Shown: in pieces, positions 17,314-25,926 of the stretch
Position numbering within the stretch: the first letter of the stretch is position 1
Layout of the letters: every line of letters begins with the position of its first letter
NCBI GenBank assembly: GCA_020697135.1
Contig: JAJFBM010000010.1
Location: forward strand, 1 to 40,601
Direction of reading: 5' to 3'
DNA: 40,601 bases
Origin: Rickettsiaceae bacterium
GTDB taxonomy: Bacteria > Pseudomonadota > Alphaproteobacteria > Rickettsiales > Rickettsiaceae
Program-made: the position numbers and the translations under genes
Notes under the pieces: generated by a model
The model's database searches: none
What the model was told of the DNA's origin: nothing
Seen by the model: the letters and a program-made list of their open reading frames with translations, nothing else

Positions 17314-18297
17314 ATGTTACGTAGACATAAAATTGGCATAATAGGCGCCGGCGATATAGGTTTAAATCTCGCAGAAGTGCTTGCTTTATATAATTATAAT
17401 ATTACTGTTTATAATAGACTACATTTAGAAAATGGAGTTCCGAGCTCTTACTGGCTTGCCAAACAAGGCTTTATTATGGATCTTAATGATTCCCTTCAGA
17501 TACCTTCTTGTGGTACTGTTAAACTTACCTCTAATTTTGACGATTTAACTGATCTTGATATTATTGTGATTACGGCAGGAGCTAAAAGATCCTCGCCTGA
17601 AGAGACTCGCGAAGAGCTTGCTATAAAAAATGCTAAAATAATCGAATCTTTTGTTGAAGTTGCTATTACTAACCCTAAATCAATTATATTGATTATCTCA
17701 AACCCAGTCGATTTTCTTACTCAGTATTTTATTGAGCAGGTTGTTGCTAGAAGCAAATTAACTCTTGATACTGTCTCAAAAAGAATATTTGGTGTATCTT
17801 ATATAGATACTATGAGGCTTCGTAATATTGTAAAAGAAGTTTTAAGTCCACGTATTCCTAATATTCTTCAGTCTTATGTAGAAGGAATAGCAATTGGTGA
17901 GCATGGCCCTTCTATGGTGCCTTTAATGAGCCATGTTAAGATTGATGGAAAAGACATTAGAAATATTGCAACGGAAGAAGAAATTGAACAAATATTTAAT
18001 CAGACTGTGCTTAGAGGCAATGATATTATTAAACTCACTGGCATGTCTTCTGTAACTGGACCTGCTCATGCAGCTTTTTTTATGATACATCAAATTTTAA
18101 ATCAGCTTAAAACTGATTTAACATGTTCTGTATGGGATGGAAAAAGATGTATTGGAAAAAATGTAGTTTTCTATAAAGGACATTTTGATTCTATAGAGCC
18201 AACTAGTTTGACCGAGAAAGAGCAAATATTACTTCAAAAAAGTGAAAATGCGCTTGATATGCAATATAGTAAATTAAAATCTCTTATTAGCAATTAG
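17314..18297 (+). CDS. Divergent malate/lactate dehydrogenase family protein
   Basis: A 327-residue NAD-dependent 2-hydroxyacid dehydrogenase of the LDH/MDH fold. The Rossmann motif is GAGDIG (11-16). Catalytic residues are present: D165 and R168 in YIDTMRLR, and H197 in GEHGPSMVPL; ISNPVDFLTQ (128-136) is typical. The substrate loop reads AGAKR92-SSPEETR99. Arg at the discriminating position (Q102/R102 in classical numbering) favours malate, but this loop is one residue longer than normal and lacks the KPG signature. I call it malate-dehydrogenase-like with open specificity. No ribosome-binding site exists apart from AGGG at the end of palindrome C, four bases before the ATG. Confidence 0.8.
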   Translation: MLRRHKIGIIGAGDIGLNLAEVLALYNYNITVYNRLHLENGVPSSYWLAKQGFIMDLNDSLQIPSCGTVKLTSNFDDLTDLDIIVITAGAKRSSPEETREELAIKNAKIIESFVEVAITNPKSIILIISNPVDFLTQYFIEQVVARSKLTLDTVSKRIFGVSYIDTMRLRNIVKEVLSPRIPNILQSYVEGIAIGEHGPSMVPLMSHVKIDGKDIRNIATEEEIEQIFNQTVLRGNDIIKLTGMSSVTGPAHAAFFMIHQILNQLKTDLTCSVWDGKRCIGKNVVFYKGHFDSIEPTSLTEKEQILLQKSENALDMQYSKLKSLISN

Positions 18298-18362
18298 TTT
18301 AATAATAAATTAACTTGTTTTTGCTAATATTGAAGCTAATTTAAAATGTAATTTTTTATATT

Positions 18363-18626
18363 ATGCGCGAATTTACTATTAACTGCCAATTTGGTGATCA
18401 AGTTGCTCCTTTTACTATTTATCTTGGGCAACCAGAAGATAGTCATCATCCTCTTCACTTCCAAGCTGACTGGCTATCTAAGAACCGAGGTGGCACAATA
18501 CCTCCCGAAGTTATGGATGCAATATCTCAGCTTAAAGCGCTTGCTGATAAAAACAATGTATCATTTGAAGATCTATGTGTATATGCGCTAGGCGCTGCAA
18601 ATAGTGACGGTGGTGAGAGCAAGTAA
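18363..18626 (+). CDS. DUF2610 family protein
   Basis: An 87-residue soluble protein with the conserved look of DUF2610: an N-terminal [19 protein letters not shown], then [24 protein letters not shown], then an [18 protein letters not shown] segment. The family is known mainly from Rickettsiales and related alphaproteobacteria; its function is not known. No membrane segment or catalytic motif is seen. It has no clear ribosome-binding site and lies 65 bases after the dehydrogenase gene. Confidence 0.85.
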   Translation: MREFTINCQFGDQVAPFTIYLGQPEDSHHPLHFQADWLSKNRGGTIPPEVMDAISQLKALADKNNVSFEDLCVYALGAANSDGGESK

Positions 18627-18799
18627 TTATCTTAAAACGCCTTGATAAATTATTAAAACTTCACAATCGCAAAACTTCATGCTATTTTACTGTTATTAAA
18701 CTTCTCCAAAGAGCTTATGTCAAAGAGTATAAAGTTTCATGTACTTCATTTGAACATAAATTAACAGAAGAAGTGAAGCTTCAAAAAAATCTATTATAA
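18617..18799 (+). other. Stop-free frame without a normal start codon
   Basis: Between DUF2610 and tilS a frame stays open for 60 codons (from GAGCAAGTA to the TAA at 18797-18799) but has no ATG, GTG or TTG near its beginning. The conceptual product (ILKRLDKLLKLHN... then ...FEHKLTEEVKLQKNLL) is protein-like but unrecognised. It could be a decayed gene, a rare-start small gene, or chance. Confidence 0.2.
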
Positions 18800-18812
18800 A
18801 CACTCTCTAAGC

Positions 18813-20132
18813 ATGGAAAATTTTTCTCATAAATTTAGTGAAAATCTCAATAAGCTTTACCCCTTTAAACGTCCTACAACTTTTGCTGTTGCAGTTTCTG
18901 GAGGAGCTGATTCACTTGCCCTATTGGTTCTTGCCAAAAAATGGGCAGAAGAGAAAAATCACAAAATAGTTGCTTTAACAGTTGACCATGGGCTCCGTAG
19001 CGAATCTGCAGCAGAAGCAGAGTATGTTGCAAAGATCTGCAAACAATCATTAATAGAGCATTATACTTTAAAATGGGAGCATTCGGGCGTTACCTCTAAT
19101 ATACAAGAAGCAGCACGAGCTGCACGCTATGAATTACTAACAGAGTTTTGTAAAAGCAAAGATATTCTGCATATACTTACGGCCCATCATGCAGATGACA
19201 AATTAGAAAATTTTTTTATTAGACTATCACGTGGCAGCGGCTTAATGGGATTTGCTGAACATAATATCCATTATTATAATAGTATAGAAATCTTGCGCCC
19301 ATTTTATAATTTCACAAAAGATAACTGTTACCAACTTTTGCAGCGAAATAAGATAAAACATATTGAGGATCCTTCTAACGATTCGAATAAATATTTACGC
19401 AGCGAGCTGAGAGGCAAAATGCAGGAGTTTTTTAATTTAAATAATATTGAGCCTCATTTATATAAACAAAGAATCCTTTCAAGCATAGAAAATTTATCAC
19501 TTGCAGCTAAAACAGTTGAGCAAGCTTTCACTGATTGCTTAGTAAATTCATGCACCATTCATCCAGAAGGCTTTGCTAAAATTAATCTCACTAATTACGT
19601 AAAATTTTCTGGAGAAGAAAAGCTTCTTACCTTGTCACATATTCTAACAGTTATTTCAGGCCAGAGCTCTGTTCCTAGATATGATTCTGTCAAACAATTA
19701 TATATCAAAATTATTGAAAATAATACAATCAAAAGCACTCTTCATGGGTGTAGTATCCATTTATCTAAAGGATCTTTATGCATTTTCAGAGAATATGGTA
19801 AAAATATACCTGAAAAGCTGCCATTGCAAAATGGCGCTTACTGGGATAATAGATATTATTTTAGTCTTGAAGAAAAACTAAGGGATGGTTTTTATATTGA
19901 ACAGTGTAGTGATGATAACTTTAAAAGCTTAAGCAAAGCCTTTAAAGAGACAATAACGCTACCTCCAAAAATTATTTTTACATTACCTACTATCAAATCT
20001 ATTGAAAAACTAGTCGCAATACCTCATATTAATTACTATAGCCTTGAAGGTCAGGAATATAAGCTTGATAAGATATTATCGATAAAGTTTAAGCCTTCTT
20101 TTATTTCTCGTTTAACCCATTATGTTTTTTAA
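18813..20132 (+). CDS. tilS: tRNA(Ile)-lysidine synthase TilS
   Basis: A 439-residue enzyme that converts C34 of the CAU-anticodon tRNA-Ile to lysidine so that it reads AUA, an essential step in AT-rich genomes. It shows the PP-loop SGGADS (29-34), VDHGLR (57-62) and AHHADDKLENFFIRLSRGSG in the N-terminal domain. The middle and C-terminal tRNA-binding parts are poorly conserved, as usual. It is followed by ftsH after 11 bases, the order also known in Rickettsia. Confidence 0.95.
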   Translation: MENFSHKFSENLNKLYPFKRPTTFAVAVSGGADSLALLVLAKKWAEEKNHKIVALTVDHGLRSESAAEAEYVAKICKQSLIEHYTLKWEHSGVTSNIQEAARAARYELLTEFCKSKDILHILTAHHADDKLENFFIRLSRGSGLMGFAEHNIHYYNSIEILRPFYNFTKDNCYQLLQRNKIKHIEDPSNDSNKYLRSELRGKMQEFFNLNNIEPHLYKQRILSSIENLSLAAKTVEQAFTDCLVNSCTIHPEGFAKINLTNYVKFSGEEKLLTLSHILTVISGQSSVPRYDSVKQLYIKIIENNTIKSTLHGCSIHLSKGSLCIFREYGKNIPEKLPLQNGAYWDNRYYFSLEEKLRDGFYIEQCSDDNFKSLSKAFKETITLPPKIIFTLPTIKSIEKLVAIPHINYYSLEGQEYKLDKILSIKFKPSFISRLTHYVF

Positions 20133-20143
20133 AAGCAACTATT

Positions 20144-22105
20144 ATGAATAATCAAAACAGAAACATTCTTTTATGGCTCGCTATTTTTTTAGTAGCTATA
20201 TTACTTTTTAATTCAATGCAAGGCGATAGCTTAGTTGGCAGTAAAACTAATCTTCCTTTCTCAGAGTTCCTTAATAAGGTTGATGAAAAACAAGTGCATG
20301 ATGTTAAATTTTTCGATCGCTTAGTTGAAGGGCATCTTAATGATGGAACTTTCTTCTATACTTATGCAATGAATTATCCGGACCTAGTTTCACGTTTACG
20401 TGAAAGCGGTGTGCAAATTGAAGTGGTACCACCTGATACTAAAATGAACTCATTATTTAATATATTTGTTTCATGGTTCCCAATGCTTCTACTTATTGGT
20501 GTATGGGTATTCTTTATGAGACAAATGCAAGGTGGTGGTGGCAAAGCTATGGGCTTTGGTAAATCTAAGGCTAAGCTAATCTCTGATAAAGGACCAAAAG
20601 TCACTTTTAAAGATGTTGCTGGCATTGAAGAAGCAAAGGATGAATTATTTGAAATAGTTGATTTCTTAAGAGACCCAAGTAAGTTCCAAAAGCTTGGTGG
20701 AAAAATTCCAAAAGGCTGCTTACTTATTGGCCCTCCAGGTACTGGTAAAACATTACTTGCAAAAGCTATTGCTGGTGAAGCGAACGTTCCTTTCTTTAGC
20801 ATTTCTGGTTCTGAATTTGTTGAAATGTTTGTTGGTGTTGGTGCAAGCCGTGTTAGAGATTTATTTGAGCAAGGTAAACGTAATGCTCCATGTATTATAT
20901 TTATTGATGAAATTGATGCTGTAGGACGTCACCGTGGTATTGGCCTTGGTGGTGGCAATGATGAGCGAGAGCAAACATTAAACCAAATGCTTGTTGAGAT
21001 GGATGGTTTTGAGGCTAATGTAGGTGTTGTGATTATTGCTGCAACCAATAGACCGGACGTACTTGACCCTGCCCTACTCCGCCCTGGTAGATTTGATCGA
21101 CAAATTAATGTACCAAATCCGGATATTGATGGAAGAGAGCAAATTTTAAAAGTACACTTACGTAAGGTGAAACATACAGAGGCTGTGGTGCCGAGAATTA
21201 TAGCGAGAGGTACACCAGGTTTCTCAGGTGCAGAACTTGCTAATCTTGTCAACGAAGCTGCGCTACTTGCTGCAAGGAAAGGCAAAAAATTAGTCGACAT
21301 GGAAGATCTTGACGCCGCAAAAGATAAAGTGCTTATGGGTGTTGAACGTCGCTCTATGGCAATGTCCGATGCTGAGAAAAAATTGACTGCTTATCATGAA
21401 GGTGGACATGCTCTTGTATCTCTTCATGTGAAGGCATCAGATCCAATCCATAAAGCAACAATTATTCCTCGTGGAAGAGCGCTTGGTATGGTTATGCGAC
21501 TGCCTGAAGGTGACAGATTTTCTTTAACTAGAGATAAAATGGAATCTGACATTGCTGTTGCTATGGGGGGGCGAGTTGCTGAAGAGATTATTTTTGGCAA
21601 AGATAAAGTAACTTCTGGTGCTTCTTCTGATATTAAAATGGCAACTAATATGGCAAAAGCAATGGTTACAGAATGGGGGCTTAGTGATAAAGTTGGACCT
21701 ATTTATCATGGTGGAAGTTCTGACGATATGTATGCAAGAAGTAGTGGTCATGAACATTCAGAAACCACCTCAGAATTAATTGATTCAGAAGTTAAGAGAA
21801 TAATTGATGAAGGTTATAATTTTGCCAAGAAGGTTTTAACAGACCATCTAAAGGATCTGCATAAACTTGCAAATGCCCTTTTAGAGCATGAAACTTTAAC
21901 AGGACAACAAATCAAGAATCTTCTTGCAGATAAACCTCTAGGTGAAGCATTTGGCGATCAGTCAGGTGAGCATAAAAAACATAATACAAAAAATATTGGC
22001 GGGGTTGATTTCGATTCAGATGAAACTACTCCTATATCCTTAGAAGAAGAAACAGAAGATAAATCTGAGAAAAAAACTCGCAAATCACCTAAGAAAGAAT
22101 CTTAA
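20144..22105 (+). CDS. ftsH: ATP-dependent zinc metalloprotease FtsH
   Basis: A 653-residue inner-membrane AAA protease that degrades membrane and short-lived cytosolic proteins. Two membrane segments (~8-24 and ~107-125) flank a periplasmic domain. The AAA domain has Walker A GPPGTGKT (196-203), Walker B IIFIDEID (251-258) and the second region of homology with [19 protein letters not shown]. The zinc site is H418-E-G-G-H422; the usual family motif is HEAGH, so Ala is Gly here, with the HExxH ligands intact. The C-terminal ~50 residues are charged. A strong terminator follows. Confidence 0.98.
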   Translation: MNNQNRNILLWLAIFLVAILLFNSMQGDSLVGSKTNLPFSEFLNKVDEKQVHDVKFFDRLVEGHLNDGTFFYTYAMNYPDLVSRLRESGVQIEVVPPDTKMNSLFNIFVSWFPMLLLIGVWVFFMRQMQGGGGKAMGFGKSKAKLISDKGPKVTFKDVAGIEEAKDELFEIVDFLRDPSKFQKLGGKIPKGCLLIGPPGTGKTLLAKAIAGEANVPFFSISGSEFVEMFVGVGASRVRDLFEQGKRNAPCIIFIDEIDAVGRHRGIGLGGGNDEREQTLNQMLVEMDGFEANVGVVIIAATNRPDVLDPALLRPGRFDRQINVPNPDIDGREQILKVHLRKVKHTEAVVPRIIARGTPGFSGAELANLVNEAALLAARKGKKLVDMEDLDAAKDKVLMGVERRSMAMSDAEKKLTAYHEGGHALVSLHVKASDPIHKATIIPRGRALGMVMRLPEGDRFSLTRDKMESDIAVAMGGRVAEEIIFGKDKVTSGASSDIKMATNMAKAMVTEWGLSDKVGPIYHGGSSDDMYARSSGHEHSETTSELIDSEVKRIIDEGYNFAKKVLTDHLKDLHKLANALLEHETLTGQQIKNLLADKPLGEAFGDQSGEHKKHNTKNIGGVDFDSDETTPISLEEETEDKSEKKTRKSPKKES

Positions 22106-22128
22106 AATTCTATCTTTTTACTATATTT

Positions 22129-22170
22129 CAAAAGCAACGCTTTAGTTTTCAGCGTTGCTTTTGATTTTTT
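22129..22170 (+). terminator. Rho-independent terminator after ftsH
   Basis: CAAAAGCAACGCT (22129-22141) pairs perfectly over 13 bases with AGCGTTGCTTTTG (22151-22163) around a nine-base loop, followed by ATTTTTT. It closes the tilS-ftsH unit. Confidence 0.9.
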
Positions 22171-22248
22171 AAACAAGTAATATAGACATATTTTAATAAT
22201 AAATTATTCAAAATAAAGCTGCAAATAGTTTTATTATCTAGGAGTGCT

Positions 22249-22632
22249 ATGAATAACAATAATTCTATAAAATCTATTATTGATCGCTATATCCAATCTT
22301 ACAACTCATTCAATGTTAAAGATATGGTTGAACTATTTACTGAGGATTGTGCATTTGAAAATATTTCTAACCCAGGAGAAGTAATGCTAACGTTTGGTAG
22401 AGAAGGATTAGAAAATTTAGCTAATCATGCTAAAGAGTATTTTGCTAGCAGAAAACAAGAAATCACCAATTATATAATTTCAGATGATCAAGCTTGTATA
22501 GAAATCAAGTATACAGCGATTATTGCAAAAGATTTCAATGGAATGTCTAAAGGTAGCATATTAAATTTAAGAGGAGTATCCATATTCAAATTTAAAGATG
22601 GCAAAATTCTACATTTAAAAGATTATTCTTAG
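22249..22632 (+). CDS. SnoaL/NTF2-like fold protein
   Basis: A 127-residue small alpha+beta barrel. The start SIIDRYIQSYNSFNVKDMVELFTEDCAFE and the later AKEYFASRKQEITNYIISDDQACIEIKYTA strand pattern fit the SnoaL-like family. Members include isomerases and cyclases, but many have no known activity, so I assign none. AGGAG six bases before the ATG is a strong ribosome-binding site. It is the first of three tightly packed genes (nine bases to the next), likely one operon. Confidence 0.75.
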   Translation: MNNNNSIKSIIDRYIQSYNSFNVKDMVELFTEDCAFENISNPGEVMLTFGREGLENLANHAKEYFASRKQEITNYIISDDQACIEIKYTAIIAKDFNGMSKGSILNLRGVSIFKFKDGKILHLKDYS

Positions 22633-22641
22633 AAAGATAGT

Positions 22642-23328
22642 ATGTTCAAAGGCTACAAATTTATTGATCTTACTCATACACTTAATGTAAATACTCCTAC
22701 CTGGAGTGGACATTGTGGGTTTCATCATTACTTAAAAGCTGATTATGATGAAGCGTCTTTAGGTGTTAAGTTTCGGACTCATCAAATTGAAATGGATGAA
22801 GGAATTGGCACCCATATTGATTCACCATCTCATTGTTTCAGTGGCTCGACTTCTGTTGACAAAATCCCTCTAGAAGGGCTTATAACTCATGCAATTATGA
22901 TTAACCTATCACATAAAACTTATGCAGAATATATTGTGTCATTTGAAGATATTAAAGAATTTGAGGCAAAATATAGTCCTATCCAGCCAAAAACTTTTGT
23001 AATAATATATACAGGCTGGGATAAATACTGGCCCACTAAAGCCTATCATAACGACTTACAATTCCCTAGTATTTCTAAAGAAGCAGCAGAATATTTAGTC
23101 AAAAAAGATATAGCTGGAATCGGTATTGATACTCTTTCACCGGATATACATTCCTCAGGCTTTCCCGTACATGAAGTCTTACTCAAAAGTGGAAAGTATA
23201 TTATTGAAAATATTGCAAATGCAGCAAGCCTTCCACCAAGTGGGTTTTATACTATAGCTCTACCTCTAAAGATTGAAGAAGGCGCTGAATCACCTATAAG
23301 GCTAGTAGGCATTGTACCTGAAAGGTAA
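22642..23328 (+). CDS. Cyclase family metal-dependent hydrolase (kynurenine formamidase-like)
   Basis: A 228-residue member of the cyclase family (PF04199 type), whose members are metal-dependent hydrolases such as kynurenine formamidase. The core motif is present as G54-I-G-T-H58-I-D60-S-P-S-H64. The family usually has His where G54 stands (HxGTHxDxPxH), so one metal ligand seems to be missing. The C-terminal segment GIGIDTLSPD (residues ~157-166) and FPVHEVLLKSG is typical. Substrate is unknown. It sits nine bases after the SnoaL-like gene and three before the GrpB-GNAT gene. Confidence 0.85.
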   Translation: MFKGYKFIDLTHTLNVNTPTWSGHCGFHHYLKADYDEASLGVKFRTHQIEMDEGIGTHIDSPSHCFSGSTSVDKIPLEGLITHAIMINLSHKTYAEYIVSFEDIKEFEAKYSPIQPKTFVIIYTGWDKYWPTKAYHNDLQFPSISKEAAEYLVKKDIAGIGIDTLSPDIHSSGFPVHEVLLKSGKYIIENIANAASLPPSGFYTIALPLKIEEGAESPIRLVGIVPER

Positions 23329-23331
23329 AAA

Positions 23332-24267
23332 ATGAAAGAAGTTGAAGTAGTACCTTATAACCCCGCATGGGTAGAAATATTTTCTCAAGAAGCAAGCAAA
23401 TTGAAAGCTGCGCTAGGTAATAATTGTCTTGAAATTCATCATATTGGCAGCACCTCAGTGCCAAACCTTTCTGCAAAACCTATTATTGATATGGTTCCAG
23501 TAGTTAAGGATATTCTTGCTGTTGACCAGATAAGCCATAAACTAGAAGCACTTGGCTACACTCCTAGAGGGGAACTTGGTATGGCTTTCCGTCGTTTCTT
23601 TATAAAGAAAAAAGAAGCTATTTCTTATAACCTACATATTTGGGAACAAGATAATCCTGAAGTTGATAAGCATTTAATTTTTCGCAACTATCTTATAAAA
23701 CATCCTAATGAAGCTAAAAATTACGAGCAATTAAAACTCAAGCTTGCCTTAAAGTACCCTAATAATAGAAAGCTTTATACAGCAAGCAAAGATGACTTAA
23801 TAAGGGAGTTACTTAATAAAGCAGGATTTAATGGTTTAACCATTGTGCAAGCATTATTGCCTTTTCATTTCGAAGCCTACCACCGCATAAGAAAAGCTGA
23901 AATCTTTGACCCTATTAATATTATCTATGATCCAGAGCACCCTACTTTAACAGCTGAAAATCATTTTCATTTTGTTTATATGAAAGGTACGAAAGTAATT
24001 GGTGCCCTTCATATTGAAATACGTAATGATAACAGCGGAGTCCTGCGCAATATTGCCATCGATGAACCATATAAAAACCAAGATTATGGTTCAAAGTTAC
24101 TCTCTATTGCTGAGCGATGGATCAAACATCAAGGAAAAGATATTATTTTTCTCCACGCCAATCCTCGAGCTGTTAATTTTTATATTAAAGCAGGCTTCTC
24201 CCCTATGAAGTTTGAAGATAAAGATGGATTAAATATAGATAGAATTGATCTAGGGAAAATTATTTAA
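23332..24267 (+). CDS. GrpB (UPF0157) - GNAT acetyltransferase fusion
   Basis: A 311-residue two-domain protein. The N-terminal ~165 residues are GrpB/UPF0157, a nucleotidyltransferase-fold family: HHIGSTSVP (36-44), KPIIDM (49-54), YNLHIW (99-104), FRNYL (117-121). The C-terminal ~175-305 is a GNAT domain with LRNIAIDEPYKNQDYGSKLL (238-257; acetyl-CoA loop as N-Q-D-Y-G-S) and HANPRAVNFYIKAGF (275-289). The two-domain order resembles GrpB-GNAT proteins I recall from other host-associated bacteria. Substrates are unknown; small-molecule or drug modification is plausible. Start ATG follows AAGGTAAAAA, three bases after the cyclase gene. Confidence 0.88.
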   Translation: MKEVEVVPYNPAWVEIFSQEASKLKAALGNNCLEIHHIGSTSVPNLSAKPIIDMVPVVKDILAVDQISHKLEALGYTPRGELGMAFRRFFIKKKEAISYNLHIWEQDNPEVDKHLIFRNYLIKHPNEAKNYEQLKLKLALKYPNNRKLYTASKDDLIRELLNKAGFNGLTIVQALLPFHFEAYHRIRKAEIFDPINIIYDPEHPTLTAENHFHFVYMKGTKVIGALHIEIRNDNSGVLRNIAIDEPYKNQDYGSKLLSIAERWIKHQGKDIIFLHANPRAVNFYIKAGFSPMKFEDKDGLNIDRIDLGKII

Positions 24268-24417
24268 TTCTCTAAAAAACTTAAATATCACCTCTCTTCC
24301 TTAAGTTTATTGCAAGAAAGGTTATTAATTACAGGCCATTATATTTTATATTGTTACTTTCGCTAAATTAGAAAAATAGAATTTACGCGTATATAGTTAA
24401 TTAAAATTAACTTTTTA

Positions 24418-24446
24418 TTGACATTTTATATTTATTAATATATATT
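24418..24446 (+). promoter_or_regulatory. Strong promoter of the 462-residue orphan
   Basis: A perfect TTGACA (24418-24423), 17 bases and TATATT (24441-24446) precede the orphan gene; initiation near 24453 leaves a leader of about 23 nt. This near-consensus promoter shows that the gene is an independent unit. Confidence 0.8.
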
Positions 24447-24475
24447 TATATTATTATATATAAGGTAATTTTATT

Positions 24476-25864
24476 ATGAACAAATCTATTTTTAAAGAAA
24501 ACCTAAGTAATCCACCATATTTTGATAGCATTAAACATAGTAATAATAACCGCTATATAGCAAAAAAGGATGATTTGTTTTTTGTTCTTGAGCGCGTAAC
24601 ATGGCAAAATATAGATTTTTGGAAGGATTATGCAAATCATGAATATAATATTTCTGTTAAAGGAATGGGCATTCCTCATAACATTAGCGACCCTGTGCAT
24701 TCATTCCAGAAGGGGTTAGTATATTGGAATAGTGATCATGTTTGGATTGCTTACGCAACAAAAAAGAATATGAGTAAAGCAGATACTACTCTTAATATCG
24801 ATGGTGATATTGAAATGTGCTTTACTGTTATGACAAATGAAAATGTTCCTTTTACTACGCATATGGGAATTTTTAGAGCTGCAGAGTTTTACCAAAATGG
24901 TTTACCAATGCATAAAAACCTTGCTATGGAGCTACATTCTTTTGCTGCAAAGGCATGTCAAGTTGCTTACGGCAGTGTAGAATATATCAAAAAAGAATAT
25001 ATGATTACGCAACCTGTAGATCAAATGCGTGAAATAATGGCAAAAAGCTTACCAAAAGAAGCTGTATATATAGGAGATCATTCTGAGCGCAAGAGAATAC
25101 TCGATCGTAAGAAGCTTATTGAAAATTATAAAAGCAATCCTGATTCAATTAATATTGAAGATTTTTGTAAAAAACTATCGATTACTGGATCGCATAGAAT
25201 ATTTAGTAAAATTAAAGATATTCGTGATGCTCATGAGGATCTAGATTCATATAGTGATTATTCAAGATATATTAAAGCTAATATTGGTTTTTTTGATAAT
25301 GATAAAAATATTCGTAAGGAATTGAAGGAGTTACTCAAGAAATTTGATAATCTTGATATTCTTCCAGATAATCAACGAGAAACTATTATAAATTTTTACG
25401 AAAAATGGCAAGCAAATTACATAGAACTATTAAAAGCTAAAATTGATAAAGATTTAGACAGCCAAGAGAAATGGTTAGAATCTCGATATGATCTTTGCTT
25501 TGGTAATAACAGTTCTATATATATGTCTCCATTCGAGCAACAAGAGGATAAGTTTATAATTGAGAAACAATCAAGGGAGAAAGTTATTTTTAACAAACCT
25601 TATTTTTATTCTCATGAACATTTACATCTTGGTCTCCCTACCGTGATTATTGATTTTGATACTTTAGCGTCGCTAAAACAACTAGAAGAATTCGATAATT
25701 GCCAAAATAAGGTTCTTGAAGAAAAGAAAATTGAGCCAACAACTCCTCAGAGCGATGAACATGAGAGTTCAGTTGATGATACAGCTGAGCCAGGTCTTAA
25801 ACCTATTGAAGTTTTTGATTTCAACTTCGAAGAAATAAGCTGCACAGGAATCGTTGAACAGTAA
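24476..25864 (+). CDS. Orphan protein of unknown function
   Basis: I do not recognise this 462-residue protein. It starts with ATG after AAGG and has no signal peptide or membrane segment. The first ~200 residues look globular (aromatic-rich, DHVWIAYATKK, then MELHSFAAKACQVAYGSVEYIKKEYM around 150-180). Residues ~200-345 are charged and helical, with DNQRETIINFYEKWQANY. The last ~60 residues are acidic and proline-rich, probably disordered. Its own strong promoter and a hairpin after the stop mark it as a free-standing, well-expressed gene. A secreted effector or a lineage-specific enzyme are both possible; nothing in the sequence decides. Confidence 0.75.
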   Translation: MNKSIFKENLSNPPYFDSIKHSNNNRYIAKKDDLFFVLERVTWQNIDFWKDYANHEYNISVKGMGIPHNISDPVHSFQKGLVYWNSDHVWIAYATKKNMSKADTTLNIDGDIEMCFTVMTNENVPFTTHMGIFRAAEFYQNGLPMHKNLAMELHSFAAKACQVAYGSVEYIKKEYMITQPVDQMREIMAKSLPKEAVYIGDHSERKRILDRKKLIENYKSNPDSINIEDFCKKLSITGSHRIFSKIKDIRDAHEDLDSYSDYSRYIKANIGFFDNDKNIRKELKELLKKFDNLDILPDNQRETIINFYEKWQANYIELLKAKIDKDLDSQEKWLESRYDLCFGNNSSIYMSPFEQQEDKFIIEKQSREKVIFNKPYFYSHEHLHLGLPTVIIDFDTLASLKQLEEFDNCQNKVLEEKKIEPTTPQSDEHESSVDDTAEPGLKPIEVFDFNFEEISCTGIVEQ

Positions 25865-25870
25865 ATCAAA

Positions 25871-25904
25871 TTAAGCTCCTAACAGTTTATAGTTAAGAGC
25901 TTAA
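25871..25904. terminator. Bidirectional terminator between convergent genes
   Basis: TTAAGCTC (25871-25878) pairs with GAGCTTAA (25897-25904), and inside it TAAC pairs with GTTA across one mismatch, leaving an eight-base loop. It lies between the ends of the orphan gene and the MFS gene and can serve both directions. Confidence 0.65.
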
Positions 25905-25926
25905 TATAAATAAATCCTGTCACCCT

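Noticed and set aside
20374-21757. Long antisense frames inside ftsH
   Set aside because: They are shadows of a strongly conserved gene and lack ribosome-binding sites or recognisable domains.
24277-24308. AAACTTAA/TTAAGTTT inverted repeat after the GrpB-GNAT gene as a terminator
   Set aside because: The stem is AT-only, the loop is 16 bases, and no T-tract follows; too weak to call.
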